From positions 1 to 64,000 of the forward strand of contig NZ_JAOVZW010000004.1 in the NCBI RefSeq assembly GCF_026460885.1: DNA of 64,000 bases, in the 5' to 3' direction. The stretch comes from Chryseobacterium formosum. Lineage in GTDB: Bacteria; Bacteroidota; Bacteroidia; Flavobacteriales; Weeksellaceae. Positions 8,387 through 17,387 of this stretch are shown piece by piece. The position numbers and the translations under genes are program-made. The notes beneath the pieces were generated by a model that was given only the letters and a program-made list of their open reading frames with translations, was not told the origin of the DNA and did no database searches. Position 1 is the stretch's first letter; every line of letters starts with the position of its first letter.

Positions 8387-9160
8387 TTAAAAGTTAGTTT
8401 TAGAAGAACCCAAAATTTCTCCTGTTTTTGTATTCTGAATCATTCCGATTATTTTCCAATCATTTATATTAAAATTTTCAGGAATTTTGAAACTTGTCGT
8501 TCCTTCTGTCGAAGTTTTTAAAGAAATCTGATTTTGCTGGTGAACAATCTGCCAGTGCACAAGATGACGACCCTCATTTTCTCCTCGCTGAATAGCATTC
8601 GACGCTTTTTTTTCGATCAAAGTGATCAGAAGTTTGTACTGGGAATTATTTTGCGCTGTTTTATAGTTTACAGTAATATCTTTCTGTGAAACTGTTGCAG
8701 ATAAATCAATTTTTGGATTGACAGAAGTTAATAAAGCTGTTTGTATTGCCTGTTCAACCACATCTTTGTCAGAACCTACAAACTCCTTTTTACCATTCAC
8801 AACCAGTTGAGGAGTATAAACCTGATAATGCAAAGTCTGGCTGTATTGCTGTTGACGTTTTGAATTTTCGGCATTGCTGAATTTGTCTTTCCAGCCTAAA
8901 TTATTCCAGTAATCGACGTGATAGGCGAGGATGTAAACCGGCTGATCTTTATATTGTTTTTCAATTTCACCCATCAACTGATCTGCGGGTGGACAGCTCG
9001 AACAACCCTCGGAAGTGAATAGTTCCAAGACTGCAAACCCGTCATTTTTTGCAGGAATAATTTGACCGGACGGTTCTTCTTTAGTCTCATAAACAAAAGC
9101 GGATACGGTAAACATCAGTGCTACAAAAATTACCGTTCCTAAAAGATTTTTTAGTATCAT
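8387..9160 (-). CDS. DUF1223 thioredoxin-like secreted protein
   Basis: A 257-residue protein with an N-terminal signal or anchor (residues 5-22) and a DUF1223 domain. Its diagnostic segment is LFTSEGCSSCPPADQ near residues 47-61, a thioredoxin-like CxxC; YHVDYWNNLGWKD follows. It is expected in the periplasm, probably in thiol redox chemistry. It is first in an operon with the DoxX gene. The ATG at 9160 follows a TACTTTTG -7 element by 16 bases, which fixes the start. Confidence 0.88.
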   Translation of the reverse strand: MILKNLLGTVIFVALMFTVSAFVYETKEEPSGQIIPAKNDGFAVLELFTSEGCSSCPPADQLMGEIEKQYKDQPVYILAYHVDYWNNLGWKDKFSNAENSKRQQQYSQTLHYQVYTPQLVVNGKKEFVGSDKDVVEQAIQTALLTSVNPKIDLSATVSQKDITVNYKTAQNNSQYKLLITLIEKKASNAIQRGENEGRHLVHWQIVHQQNQISLKTSTEGTTSFKIPENFNINDWKIIGMIQNTKTGEILGSSKTNF

Positions 9161-9176
9161 TTCTTTTAATTTTATT

Positions 9177-9244
9177 CAAAAGTAGATACCTTACAGAGGC
9201 AAAAGAATACAAAAAAGGTTCAACCGGACAAATTGAAAGGTGAA
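9177..9244 (-). promoter_or_regulatory. Promoter with putative LytTR direct-repeat operator
   Basis: Read on the minus strand, TTCACCT (9244-9238) and TTGAACCT (9223-9216) lie 21 bp apart, with TTTGTCCGG between. TACTTTTG (9184-9177) follows, 60 positions after the first base. The same 68-base layout occurs at 12835-12768. Two-turn spaced direct repeats are the known geometry of LytTR binding sites, and the LytTR gene is adjacent. Confidence 0.65.
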
Positions 9245-9302
9245 CCTGTATTTTATAAAAGTGGAAATTTTTTATAAAAAACTTGGAAATGGAATTTTGA
9301 GG

Positions 9303-10070
9303 TTAACGGTCTTCCAGCCAGGTAAAGAAACTGTGAGATTTTTCTTTATTAATCAAGAGTTGTTCGGGTGTTTCGATGGTTAATTTAACCAGAATTTTTC
9401 GCTGAAAATAATGCTCCATCTCTTTGATAGCGCTGAAATTCACAATGTATTGCCGATTGACTCTGAAAAACTGTTTCTGAGAAACTTGTTCCGCAATTTG
9501 TCCTAATGTTTGGGTAAGCTGAAATTGTTGCTTGTCAAAAGTCATCAAATGCGTGATTTCGTTATGAATGAAAAAGTAAGCAATGTTTTCAGTTGAAATC
9601 GTGGTGTATTTCTGGTTTTTAAAAACTAAAAAACTGCTTTTCGAAGGAATTTGTGGCTGAGTAATTTTTTGCAGAAGAGCCTCCAGCTCGGGCAATTCAT
9701 TTTTTTGAAAGAATTTTTTCAATTCATCTACTTTTCTCAACGCTTCAGCAATGTCTTCACGTGAAAAAGGTTTCAGTACATAATCGACTCCTTTGCTTTT
9801 AAAAGCATCCAGCATATATTGGTCGAAAGCGGTACAAAAAATTACCGGGCAAGTGATTTCCACCTGTTTGAAAATTTCGAATGAAACTCCGTCTGCCAAA
9901 TGAATATCCATGAAAATAAGATCAGGCTTCGGATTATTTGAAAGTGCTTCGATGCTTGTTTCAATGCTGTCGTAAACTCCTTTGATCTTGGATTCAGGTT
10001 TTAATTCTGCAATTATGTTTTGAAGGGACTTGGCAGCTCTAAATTCGTCTTCAATGATGATGATATTCAT
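9303..10070 (-). CDS. LytTR-family response regulator
   Basis: A 255-residue protein with an N-terminal receiver domain: acidic pocket IIIIEDE at residues 3-9, phosphoacceptor Asp in DLIFMDIHLADG near residue 55, conserved Thr/Lys in FCTAFD and VLKPF. The C-terminal LytTR DNA-binding domain (about 145-250) has IAYFFIHNEITHL and FFRVNRQYIVNFSAIKEM. Its start overlaps the histidine kinase gene by 20 bases, so translation is coupled. Promoter repeats on both flanking operons make it the likely activator of DUF1223-DoxX and the dihaem protein-lipoprotein genes. Confidence 0.93.
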   Translation of the reverse strand: MNIIIIEDEFRAAKSLQNIIAELKPESKIKGVYDSIETSIEALSNNPKPDLIFMDIHLADGVSFEIFKQVEITCPVIFCTAFDQYMLDAFKSKGVDYVLKPFSREDIAEALRKVDELKKFFQKNELPELEALLQKITQPQIPSKSSFLVFKNQKYTTISTENIAYFFIHNEITHLMTFDKQQFQLTQTLGQIAEQVSQKQFFRVNRQYIVNFSAIKEMEHYFQRKILVKLTIETPEQLLINKEKSHSFFTWLEDR

Positions 10071-11067
10071 GGATGAAAGGTAGTTTTATTTGAAAAATTT
10101 TTTCGTCTGATTTAATTTGGATTTCCTTTTCCAAAAGATGTTTGTAGCGTGATTTTACATTATCAAGTCCGATTCCTAAAGAATCTTCAACGGTTATTTT
10201 TTTCTGAATGGGATTTTCGATAACGATATTGTTTTCAGAAGTATAGATTCTGATGTGTAGGGGTTTACTTTGCGAAACGACATTATGCTTAATACAGTTT
10301 TCAACTAATAACTGTATCGTAAAAGGCGGAATTAATGTTTTTAAAGCCTCATTATTCAATTCGTTTGTAAGCGTAATTCCTTCACCAAAACGGGCTTTTT
10401 GTAAGAAAATGTATGAATCGATGATTTTCATTTCTTCCTGTACGGTAATCAAATCTAATTTTCTGCTCTCTAATGTAAAACGATAAAAGTCAGAAAGTTT
10501 CATAACGAAATCAACGGTTTCTGAATCATTCGTTTCAGCCATTGATTTCAAAGTATTTAAACTGTTAAATAAAAAATGCGGATTGATCTGCTGCTTTAAT
10601 AATTCAAATTGAGCACCCAGATTATCACTTTTTACTTTTTCTAACTCCAATTGAATCTGTTGCCCTGCGTAATTATTCTGCAACAAAGTCAAAAACATAT
10701 AACAGACAAGATTAATTAAAATCCCTCTAACCTCGACCATCAGCATGGTTGTTCCGAAATTGATGTGCGACAAAATCAATTGTTGAATCCAAGCCAGCAC
10801 AAACATGACAATCATCCCGAATACCAACACGATCATTAGTCTGGTGTAAGAAATATTTTGTCTTCTTTTGCCGGAGCTACGGTTCAGCATGTAAATGTTG
10901 AGATACCACATGATTACAGAGAAAGCTGCAGTTATTGCCGAATTTACCACCGCCTCCTGCCAATTGAAAGCATGCGAAGCGAGTTGCGGTACCGAAGATA
11001 AAAGTCCCAAAAAAATGGAACTCACCCAGATGACGGCTTGTGAAATTTTTATTTTTTGCTGCTGCAT
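10051..11067 (-). CDS. LytS-type sensor histidine kinase
   Basis: A 338-residue kinase with about four N-terminal membrane helices, a short coiled linker (QIQLELEKVKSDNLG) and a His_kinase domain carrying QQINPHFLFNSLNTL, whose His is the phosphorylation site. The ATP-binding part shows LLVENCIKHNVV and GIGLDNVKSRY. The ATG at 11067 is used; a longer frame would need a TTG at 11109. There is no obvious periplasmic sensor domain, so the signal may be sensed in the membrane. It overlaps the response regulator gene. Confidence 0.9.
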   Translation of the reverse strand: MQQQKIKISQAVIWVSSIFLGLLSSVPQLASHAFNWQEAVVNSAITAAFSVIMWYLNIYMLNRSSGKRRQNISYTRLMIVLVFGMIVMFVLAWIQQLILSHINFGTTMLMVEVRGILINLVCYMFLTLLQNNYAGQQIQLELEKVKSDNLGAQFELLKQQINPHFLFNSLNTLKSMAETNDSETVDFVMKLSDFYRFTLESRKLDLITVQEEMKIIDSYIFLQKARFGEGITLTNELNNEALKTLIPPFTIQLLVENCIKHNVVSQSKPLHIRIYTSENNIVIENPIQKKITVEDSLGIGLDNVKSRYKHLLEKEIQIKSDEKIFQIKLPFIHEYHHH

Positions 11068-11212
11068 GAGAACCGTAGATTTTAAAAATGTTAAGGTAAT
11101 ATTTTTCAAGGATAATTTTATGAATTGTCAATCGTGAATTCGCTTTGCCTGTGAATTTTTTGCACTTTTATAAATTGACAATTGACTTGTGAAGCAAAAT
11201 TTACCGTTCCCT

Positions 11213-11246
11213 CAAAAAATCCAGAGTCGATCTCTCAACTCTAGAT
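11213..11246 (-). terminator. Rho-independent terminator
   Basis: On the minus strand the arms at 11246-11238 and 11227-11219 form a stem with one G-U pair, followed by six U. It lies about 80-110 bases past the lipoprotein stop at 11323 and separates that operon from the kinase gene. Confidence 0.6.
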
Positions 11247-11322
11247 TATGTTAATTGTTAAGGTTGGAATTAAACATTAAAAATTCACAAGCAAGTAAAT
11301 TGACTAATCACCATTGACTTCA

Positions 11323-11763
11323 CTACGGTCTCACAACGGGTTTGTAGCTCATGATATATTTTATTCTTTCTTCTTTATTAAATTGATTATTTTCTTTTTC
11401 AGATGAATTTTGAATTTGATAAAAAATATTTCCGTCTTTGTCGGTTTTAAGAGTTTCAACACTTAGTAATTCTCCTGTAATCGTTCCTCCGATGTATTGC
11501 GGATTTTCGTGATATTTCCAGGTTACTAATTTTAATTCAGTATCAGGTTTTGGTTGTTGAGTTTCACTTTGTAATGATTGTAAAGCTTCCTGATTTCCGT
11601 ACAAAGCAGATGAGGTTTCTTTTGTTGTGTTTAATGAAGTTGAAATAAATTTTAAATTTCCGGGATCAAAAACAACACGATGTAAATCTTTATCCGGTTC
11701 GTCAATTTTACAGGCAGTGAATAAAGCACAAATTGATACGATGATGAGTAATATTTTTTTCAT
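11323..11763 (-). CDS. Hypothetical lipoprotein
   Basis: I do not recognise the family. The 146-residue protein has a clear lipoprotein signal (ICALFTACKID, Cys about residue 18) and a hydrophilic body with a Gln/Ser-rich region (residues 50-75). Near residue 85 it has a Thr/Gly-rich strand stretch (QYIGGTITGELLSV). Its start shares one base with the stop of the dihaem protein gene, so the two are translationally coupled. It could be a membrane-anchored partner of that cytochrome-like protein. Localization is firm, function open. Confidence 0.8.
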   Translation of the reverse strand: MKKILLIIVSICALFTACKIDEPDKDLHRVVFDPGNLKFISTSLNTTKETSSALYGNQEALQSLQSETQQPKPDTELKLVTWKYHENPQYIGGTITGELLSVETLKTDKDGNIFYQIQNSSEKENNQFNKEERIKYIMSYKPVVRP

Positions 11764-12746
11764 TATTTCTGAAGGTTTTTAATTAATCTTTCTGTATTTA
11801 CTTTCATTGGTACATCAAATAGATATCCTGTTTTTTCGGCTAACTGACGGTGACAGGCAATACATGATTCTTTGGCAAACGATGCAGTTTTCCCTGTTGG
11901 ATGAAGGTCTTTTCCTGAAAATTTTGCAAATCCCCAACCTTCTGTATCTGTATATTTTTTCGAATCTTTTACCATGAATTGTGCATTCACAAATTCTCCC
12001 GCTCTGACTTCTCCATCAGCTAATTTTTCCTGTTTCCAAACAGCTTTTACCACGATGCTTCCGTTTGGCCAGGGATGAAAATCTTCTGTTTCAATGGCTT
12101 TTACTGCAATATCATTCCCGTAAATGACACGGATTGAATTATCGAAAAGTGTACTCATGCTGATAACTTTCCAGTTTTTATAATCGTCTGTGTATTTAAC
12201 ACCGTTTGGAGAGACCAGAAATTTTGAAGGTGTTGTATTTTCTGAAATTTCGATGTTTTGATGACTGTTTTTTATTTCTTTTGCTGCAGGAGCAACATTG
12301 GATAATGAAAGTGTATATTTTTTAATGACATCAATATCTTTTTGTATGATTTTTGCTGATGGATGAAGAATTGTATATTCGTGAAGTGGCATTTTTCCGC
12401 TCTGCATCATATTCAAAATGGCATACATCTTTCCCTTGTGTTCGCCTTCCGAATAGTTCCATTCCGAAAAATTTAAAACTTCTCTGGCTCTTTCAATATC
12501 TTTATTTACTGCCCAAGAAACGGGTGCAACTTTATCATACCAACTCAAATTCTGTTGATTAGAATGACAATTAAAACATGAATTTTCGAGAATTGTGAGA
12601 ACTTCGCGAGGTGCTTCGATCTTTTTTGCAACAGGTTTTCCCTCTAATGGCTTATTGACAAACTGTAAAACGACAAAGATTCCTAAAACCGCCAAAAACA
12701 CAATGGCTATTGGTTTTGCGGTTCTTTTTTTCTTTATTGAGTCCAT
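11763..12746 (-). CDS. Haem-binding protein with P460-like domain
   Basis: A 327-residue protein anchored by one N-terminal membrane helix (residues 11-30). It has two c-type haem motifs: CFNCH at 57-61, in a haem-binding domain with a later MPLHEYTILHPSA, and CIACH at 295-299, inside a cytochrome-P460-like region (WPNGSIVVKAVWKQ, GWGFAKF). It probably transfers electrons in the periplasm or detoxifies a small nitrogen compound; neither is shown. The ATG at 12746 is preferred because an alternative TTG at 12770 lies within the -7 element. Confidence 0.85.
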   Translation of the reverse strand: MDSIKKKRTAKPIAIVFLAVLGIFVVLQFVNKPLEGKPVAKKIEAPREVLTILENSCFNCHSNQQNLSWYDKVAPVSWAVNKDIERAREVLNFSEWNYSEGEHKGKMYAILNMMQSGKMPLHEYTILHPSAKIIQKDIDVIKKYTLSLSNVAPAAKEIKNSHQNIEISENTTPSKFLVSPNGVKYTDDYKNWKVISMSTLFDNSIRVIYGNDIAVKAIETEDFHPWPNGSIVVKAVWKQEKLADGEVRAGEFVNAQFMVKDSKKYTDTEGWGFAKFSGKDLHPTGKTASFAKESCIACHRQLAEKTGYLFDVPMKVNTERLIKNLQK

Positions 12747-12767
12747 AATGATTTTATTTTTATGTCT

Positions 12768-12835
12768 CAAAAGTAGTTTGTTGAAGGATGTTTTGGAATC
12801 TGAAATTAGGTGAACCGGACAAATGAATAGGTGAA
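12768..12835 (-). promoter_or_regulatory. Promoter with putative LytTR direct-repeat operator
   Basis: Read on the minus strand, TTCACCT occurs at 12835-12829 and again at 12814-12808, exactly 21 bp apart, with TTTGTCCGG between. TACTTTTG is at 12775-12768. The spacing to the -7 element is identical to that at 9244-9177. The predicted start of transcription is about 20 bases before the ATG at 12746. Confidence 0.7.
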
Positions 12836-12856
12836 AATGGAAATTTTGAGGGTTAA

Positions 12857-12936
12857 AAGGAAGGAAGTTTGAAGCTGGATGTTGGAAGTTTAACGATGTG
12901 TAAAATCTTCCTTCTTCCAGCTTCCTTTCTTCCTAC
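12857..12936. repeat. Inverted repeat, GGAAGCTGGAAG family
   Basis: An 80-bp palindromic tract with a left arm reading GGAAGGAAG...GAAGCTGGA and a right arm reading TTCCAGCTTCC...TTCTTCC. It directly abuts the stop of the SDR gene. A related element lies at 32421-32501. Confidence 0.55.
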
Positions 12937-13683
12937 TTACAACACCATTCCGCCGTCAATTAGAATTTCGGTTCCTGTCATAAAACTTGCAATAGTATTG
13001 TCTGATAAATAGATGACCGCCTTGGCAACGTCTTCTGCTGTTCCCATTTTTCTCAAAGGAATTAAATCGATCAGCCATTCATTAATACCTTCCAGCGTTT
13101 TTTCATCCAGTCCGGCCTTGGTCATAATTTCTGTTTTTGTAGGTCCTGGACTTACCATATTTACTCTTATCTTTCTTGGCGCTAATTCTGCAGCTGCTGT
13201 TTTTGCAATAGAGTTTAAAGCAGCCTTACTTGCCTGATAAACAGAGCTGTTTGGTTTGTAAGTTGTTGCAACATTCGAAGATAAAAAGACAACGGATGCG
13301 CCATCATTTAACAGAGGAATAAATTTACTTAATGTGAAATATGCTCCTCTAAAATTAATATTCATTACTTGATCAAAGTTTTCAGGATTCATGTTTTCAA
13401 TTGATCCTAAAGCCCCTGTAATTCCGGCATTGATAAATAGGATGTCAACTTTTCCGTATTGATTTTCAGCTTCTGTCTTTAAAGATTCAATATCTTCTAA
13501 TTTTCCCTCATCGGCTACAAATGGAATTGCTCCCAATTCCTCTGCCGCTTTTTCAATCGCTTCTTTTCTTCTTCCTGTGATGATTACTTTTGCACCTTCT
13601 GCAATTAATTCTTTTGCGGTTGCATATCCGATTCCACTGTTTCCACCAGTTACGATGGCTAGTTTGTTGTTAAACTTTTTCAT
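12937..13683 (-). CDS. SDR family oxidoreductase
   Basis: A 248-residue classical short-chain dehydrogenase. It has the cofactor loop TGGNSGIGYATA (residues 13-24), an NADP-favouring GRRKEA turn, NAG at about 86-88, catalytic Ser in FLSSNVA, YxxxK in YQASKAAL (about residue 153) and SPGPTKTE after it. It is full length for the family. The gene is divergent from an HxlR regulator across a 103-base region that carries a palindrome and -7 elements for both genes. It is therefore probably the regulator's target. Substrate unknown; quinone or aldehyde stress is one possibility. Confidence 0.9.
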   Translation of the reverse strand: MKKFNNKLAIVTGGNSGIGYATAKELIAEGAKVIITGRRKEAIEKAAEELGAIPFVADEGKLEDIESLKTEAENQYGKVDILFINAGITGALGSIENMNPENFDQVMNINFRGAYFTLSKFIPLLNDGASVVFLSSNVATTYKPNSSVYQASKAALNSIAKTAAAELAPRKIRVNMVSPGPTKTEIMTKAGLDEKTLEGINEWLIDLIPLRKMGTAEDVAKAVIYLSDNTIASFMTGTEILIDGGMVL

Positions 13684-13700
13684 TGCTTTTAAATTTTTGA

Positions 13701-13781
13701 CAAAGTTATTTCAAATTGATATACTTTTGTAACCAGTATCACAGAGTATATCAATATCATCAGTTATATCAATTAACTTTG
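13701..13781. promoter_or_regulatory. Divergent promoters with HxlR-type operator
   Basis: ATTGATATACT (13715-13725) and AGTATATCAAT (13745-13755) form a perfect 11-bp inverted repeat around a 19-base spacer. A third half site, TATATCAAT, is at 13765-13773. TAACTTTG -7 elements flank it: 13774-13781 for HxlR on the plus strand and 13708-13701 for the SDR gene on the minus strand. Confidence 0.65.
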
Positions 13782-13786
13782 CAGAT

Positions 13787-14131
13787 ATGGAAAGAGATCA
13801 AACCGAAGAGTTGAGAGCATTGCAGGACACCCTTTATTTTATTGGTGGAAAGTGGAGAATTCCTATTATTAATGCCATTTGCAATGGCAACAAACGTTTC
13901 CGTGAGATTGAAAGAAGTATCCCCGGAATCACCACAAGAATGCTTTCAAAAGAGTTGAAAGATATGGAAATGAACAAACTGGTAAAACGAAATGTTTACC
14001 CCGATACACCTGTTTTAATTGAATATGTTCCAACAGAATATTGCCGAACTTTCGGGAAGATTATTGGAGAAATGATTAATTGGGGTAGGGAGCATAGGAG
14101 AGTGATTGTGGAGGATAGTTTTAAACACTAA
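13787..14131 (+). CDS. HxlR family transcriptional regulator
   Basis: A 114-residue winged-helix regulator. The HxlR core is clear: FIGGKWRIPIINAICNG, KRFREIERSIPGITTRMLSKELKDME and the wing segment LVKRNVYPDTPVLIEYVPTEY. Members often respond to electrophiles or quinones and control a divergent redox enzyme, here an SDR. The usual redox Cys near the N-terminus is not obvious; Cys residues sit in AICNG and EYCRTF. The final codons and stop lie within a short sequence repeated at 28573-28585, so the C-terminus may have been altered by a repeat. Confidence 0.92.
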   Translation: MERDQTEELRALQDTLYFIGGKWRIPIINAICNGNKRFREIERSIPGITTRMLSKELKDMEMNKLVKRNVYPDTPVLIEYVPTEYCRTFGKIIGEMINWGREHRRVIVEDSFKH

Positions 14132-14360
14132 TGACACAAATTTCCTTCACTAATTCCACAATTTATAATAATGTTTCACCTTCAATAGAAACGGGCTTTA
14201 GCCCGTTTTAGCTTTAAATATAATTCCATTGGCTTTAGCCTAAACTTAGAATATTTCGCTAATAATACGTTTAGATTCCTCTGGAATGACAAACTTTATG
14301 ATTATATTATCGTGTTATGAGATTTGTGAAAAATATTCGTGATATTTGTGTTTAAAAAAC
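14132..14360. repeat. Intergenic cluster of dispersed repeats
   Basis: This gene-free stretch holds parts of several repeat families. A hairpin AAACGGGC-TTTA-GCCCGTTT sits at 14189-14208, and a second GGC-TTTA-GCC at 14231-14240. A GATTCCTCTGGAATGACAAA arm ends at about 14293. CACAAAT/ATTTGTG-rich ends lie at 14132-14160 and 14320-14353. No ORF was seen. Confidence 0.55.
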
Positions 14361-14388
14361 AAAAAAAGCCCCTTAAAAAAGGAGCTTT
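14361..14388 (-). terminator. Rho-independent terminator of icd
   Basis: On the minus strand AAAGCTCCTT (14388-14379) pairs with AAGGGGCTTT (14374-14365) with one G-U wobble and a four-base loop, followed by a T-rich run. It lies about 20 bases past the icd stop. Confidence 0.8.
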
Positions 14389-14409
14389 CATTTATAGTAT
14401 ATTCGAAAA

Positions 14410-16641
<2,232 letters not shown>

Positions 16642-16770
16642 TTATTGTTTTAATTTTAAGATTCACAAATTTAGTTAAATTTTAAATTTTTACACTTTAA
16701 TAATCAATGAGATTTTGTGTTTTAAGAATTATTTAACCTTTATTTCAAACAAAATCGGCTGAATTTTGAA

Positions 16771-16778
16771 TAAATTTG
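16771..16778 (+). promoter_or_regulatory. -7 element of tpx
   Basis: TAAATTTG matches TAnnTTTG, 24 bases before the tpx ATG. I see no exact upstream TTG at the usual distance. Confidence 0.4.
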
Positions 16779-16802
16779 ATAAACTTTTTTAAAAAATAAA
16801 TT

Positions 16803-17300
16803 ATGTCTACAATTACATTCAAAGGAAACCCGATAAATACAATAGGAAGCCTTCCTGAAATTGGAAAAGATGCTCAGGAATTTACAATGGTATCTTCAGA
16901 TTTATCTGAAAAAAATCTTGCAGATTACACTGGGAAAAGAGTAGTATTAAATATTTTCCCGAGCATTGATACAGGAATTTGTGCTGCTTCAGCAAGAAAA
17001 TTCAACGAAGAAGCTTCTACACTTGATAATACAGTTGTGATTAATGTTTCAAGAGATTTACCATTTGCTTTGTCAAGATTTTGTGCAGCTGAAGGTTTAA
17101 ATAATGTGGAAACTTTATCAGATTTCAGAGGAAACTTCGGTGAAGATTATGGAGTTACGCTTTCAGATTCTCCATTAAAAGGACTTTTAAGCAGAGCTGT
17201 TGTTGTTTTGGATGAAAAAGCTAAAGTAATCTACACAGAGCAAGTTCCGGAAATCGGACAAGAGCCTAATTATGAAGCTGCTATTGCTTCTTTGAAGTAA
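16803..17300 (+). CDS. tpx: Thiol peroxidase
   Basis: A 165-residue atypical 2-Cys peroxiredoxin. The peroxidatic Cys is in [18 protein letters not shown] (Cys about residue 60), and the resolving Cys is in SRFCAAEGL (about 94). The C-terminal [23 protein letters not shown] is typical of Tpx. It reduces peroxides, especially alkyl hydroperoxides, using thioredoxin in the cytoplasm. It is monocistronic; a strong terminator follows whose T-run overlaps the promoter of the first cyclase. Confidence 0.96.
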   Translation: MSTITFKGNPINTIGSLPEIGKDAQEFTMVSSDLSEKNLADYTGKRVVLNIFPSIDTGICAASARKFNEEASTLDNTVVINVSRDLPFALSRFCAAEGLNNVETLSDFRGNFGEDYGVTLSDSPLKGLLSRAVVVLDEKAKVIYTEQVPEIGQEPNYEAAIASLK

Positions 17301-17325
17301 ATAAATTTATTTCTCATCAATTTGA

Positions 17326-17357
17326 ATCATTCTGTTGTTTAACGGAATGATTTTTTT
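17326..17357 (+). terminator. Rho-independent terminator of tpx
   Basis: The arms ATCATTCTGTT (17326-17336) and AACGGAATGAT (17341-17351) form an 11-bp stem with one U-G pair and a GTTT loop, followed by TTTTTT. Confidence 0.85.
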
Positions 17358-17364
17358 ATTTTTG
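17335..17364 (+). promoter_or_regulatory. Promoter of the cyclase cluster
   Basis: TTG at 17335-17337, a 19-base spacer and TATTTTTG at 17357-17364 match the consensus. The -33 triplet lies inside the tpx terminator stem and loop, and the -7 element begins in its T-run. The predicted transcript starts near 17367, which rules out a GTG start at 17364 and supports TTG at 17388. Confidence 0.65.
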
Positions 17365-17387
17365 TGCATGAACGTAATAGCTACTCA

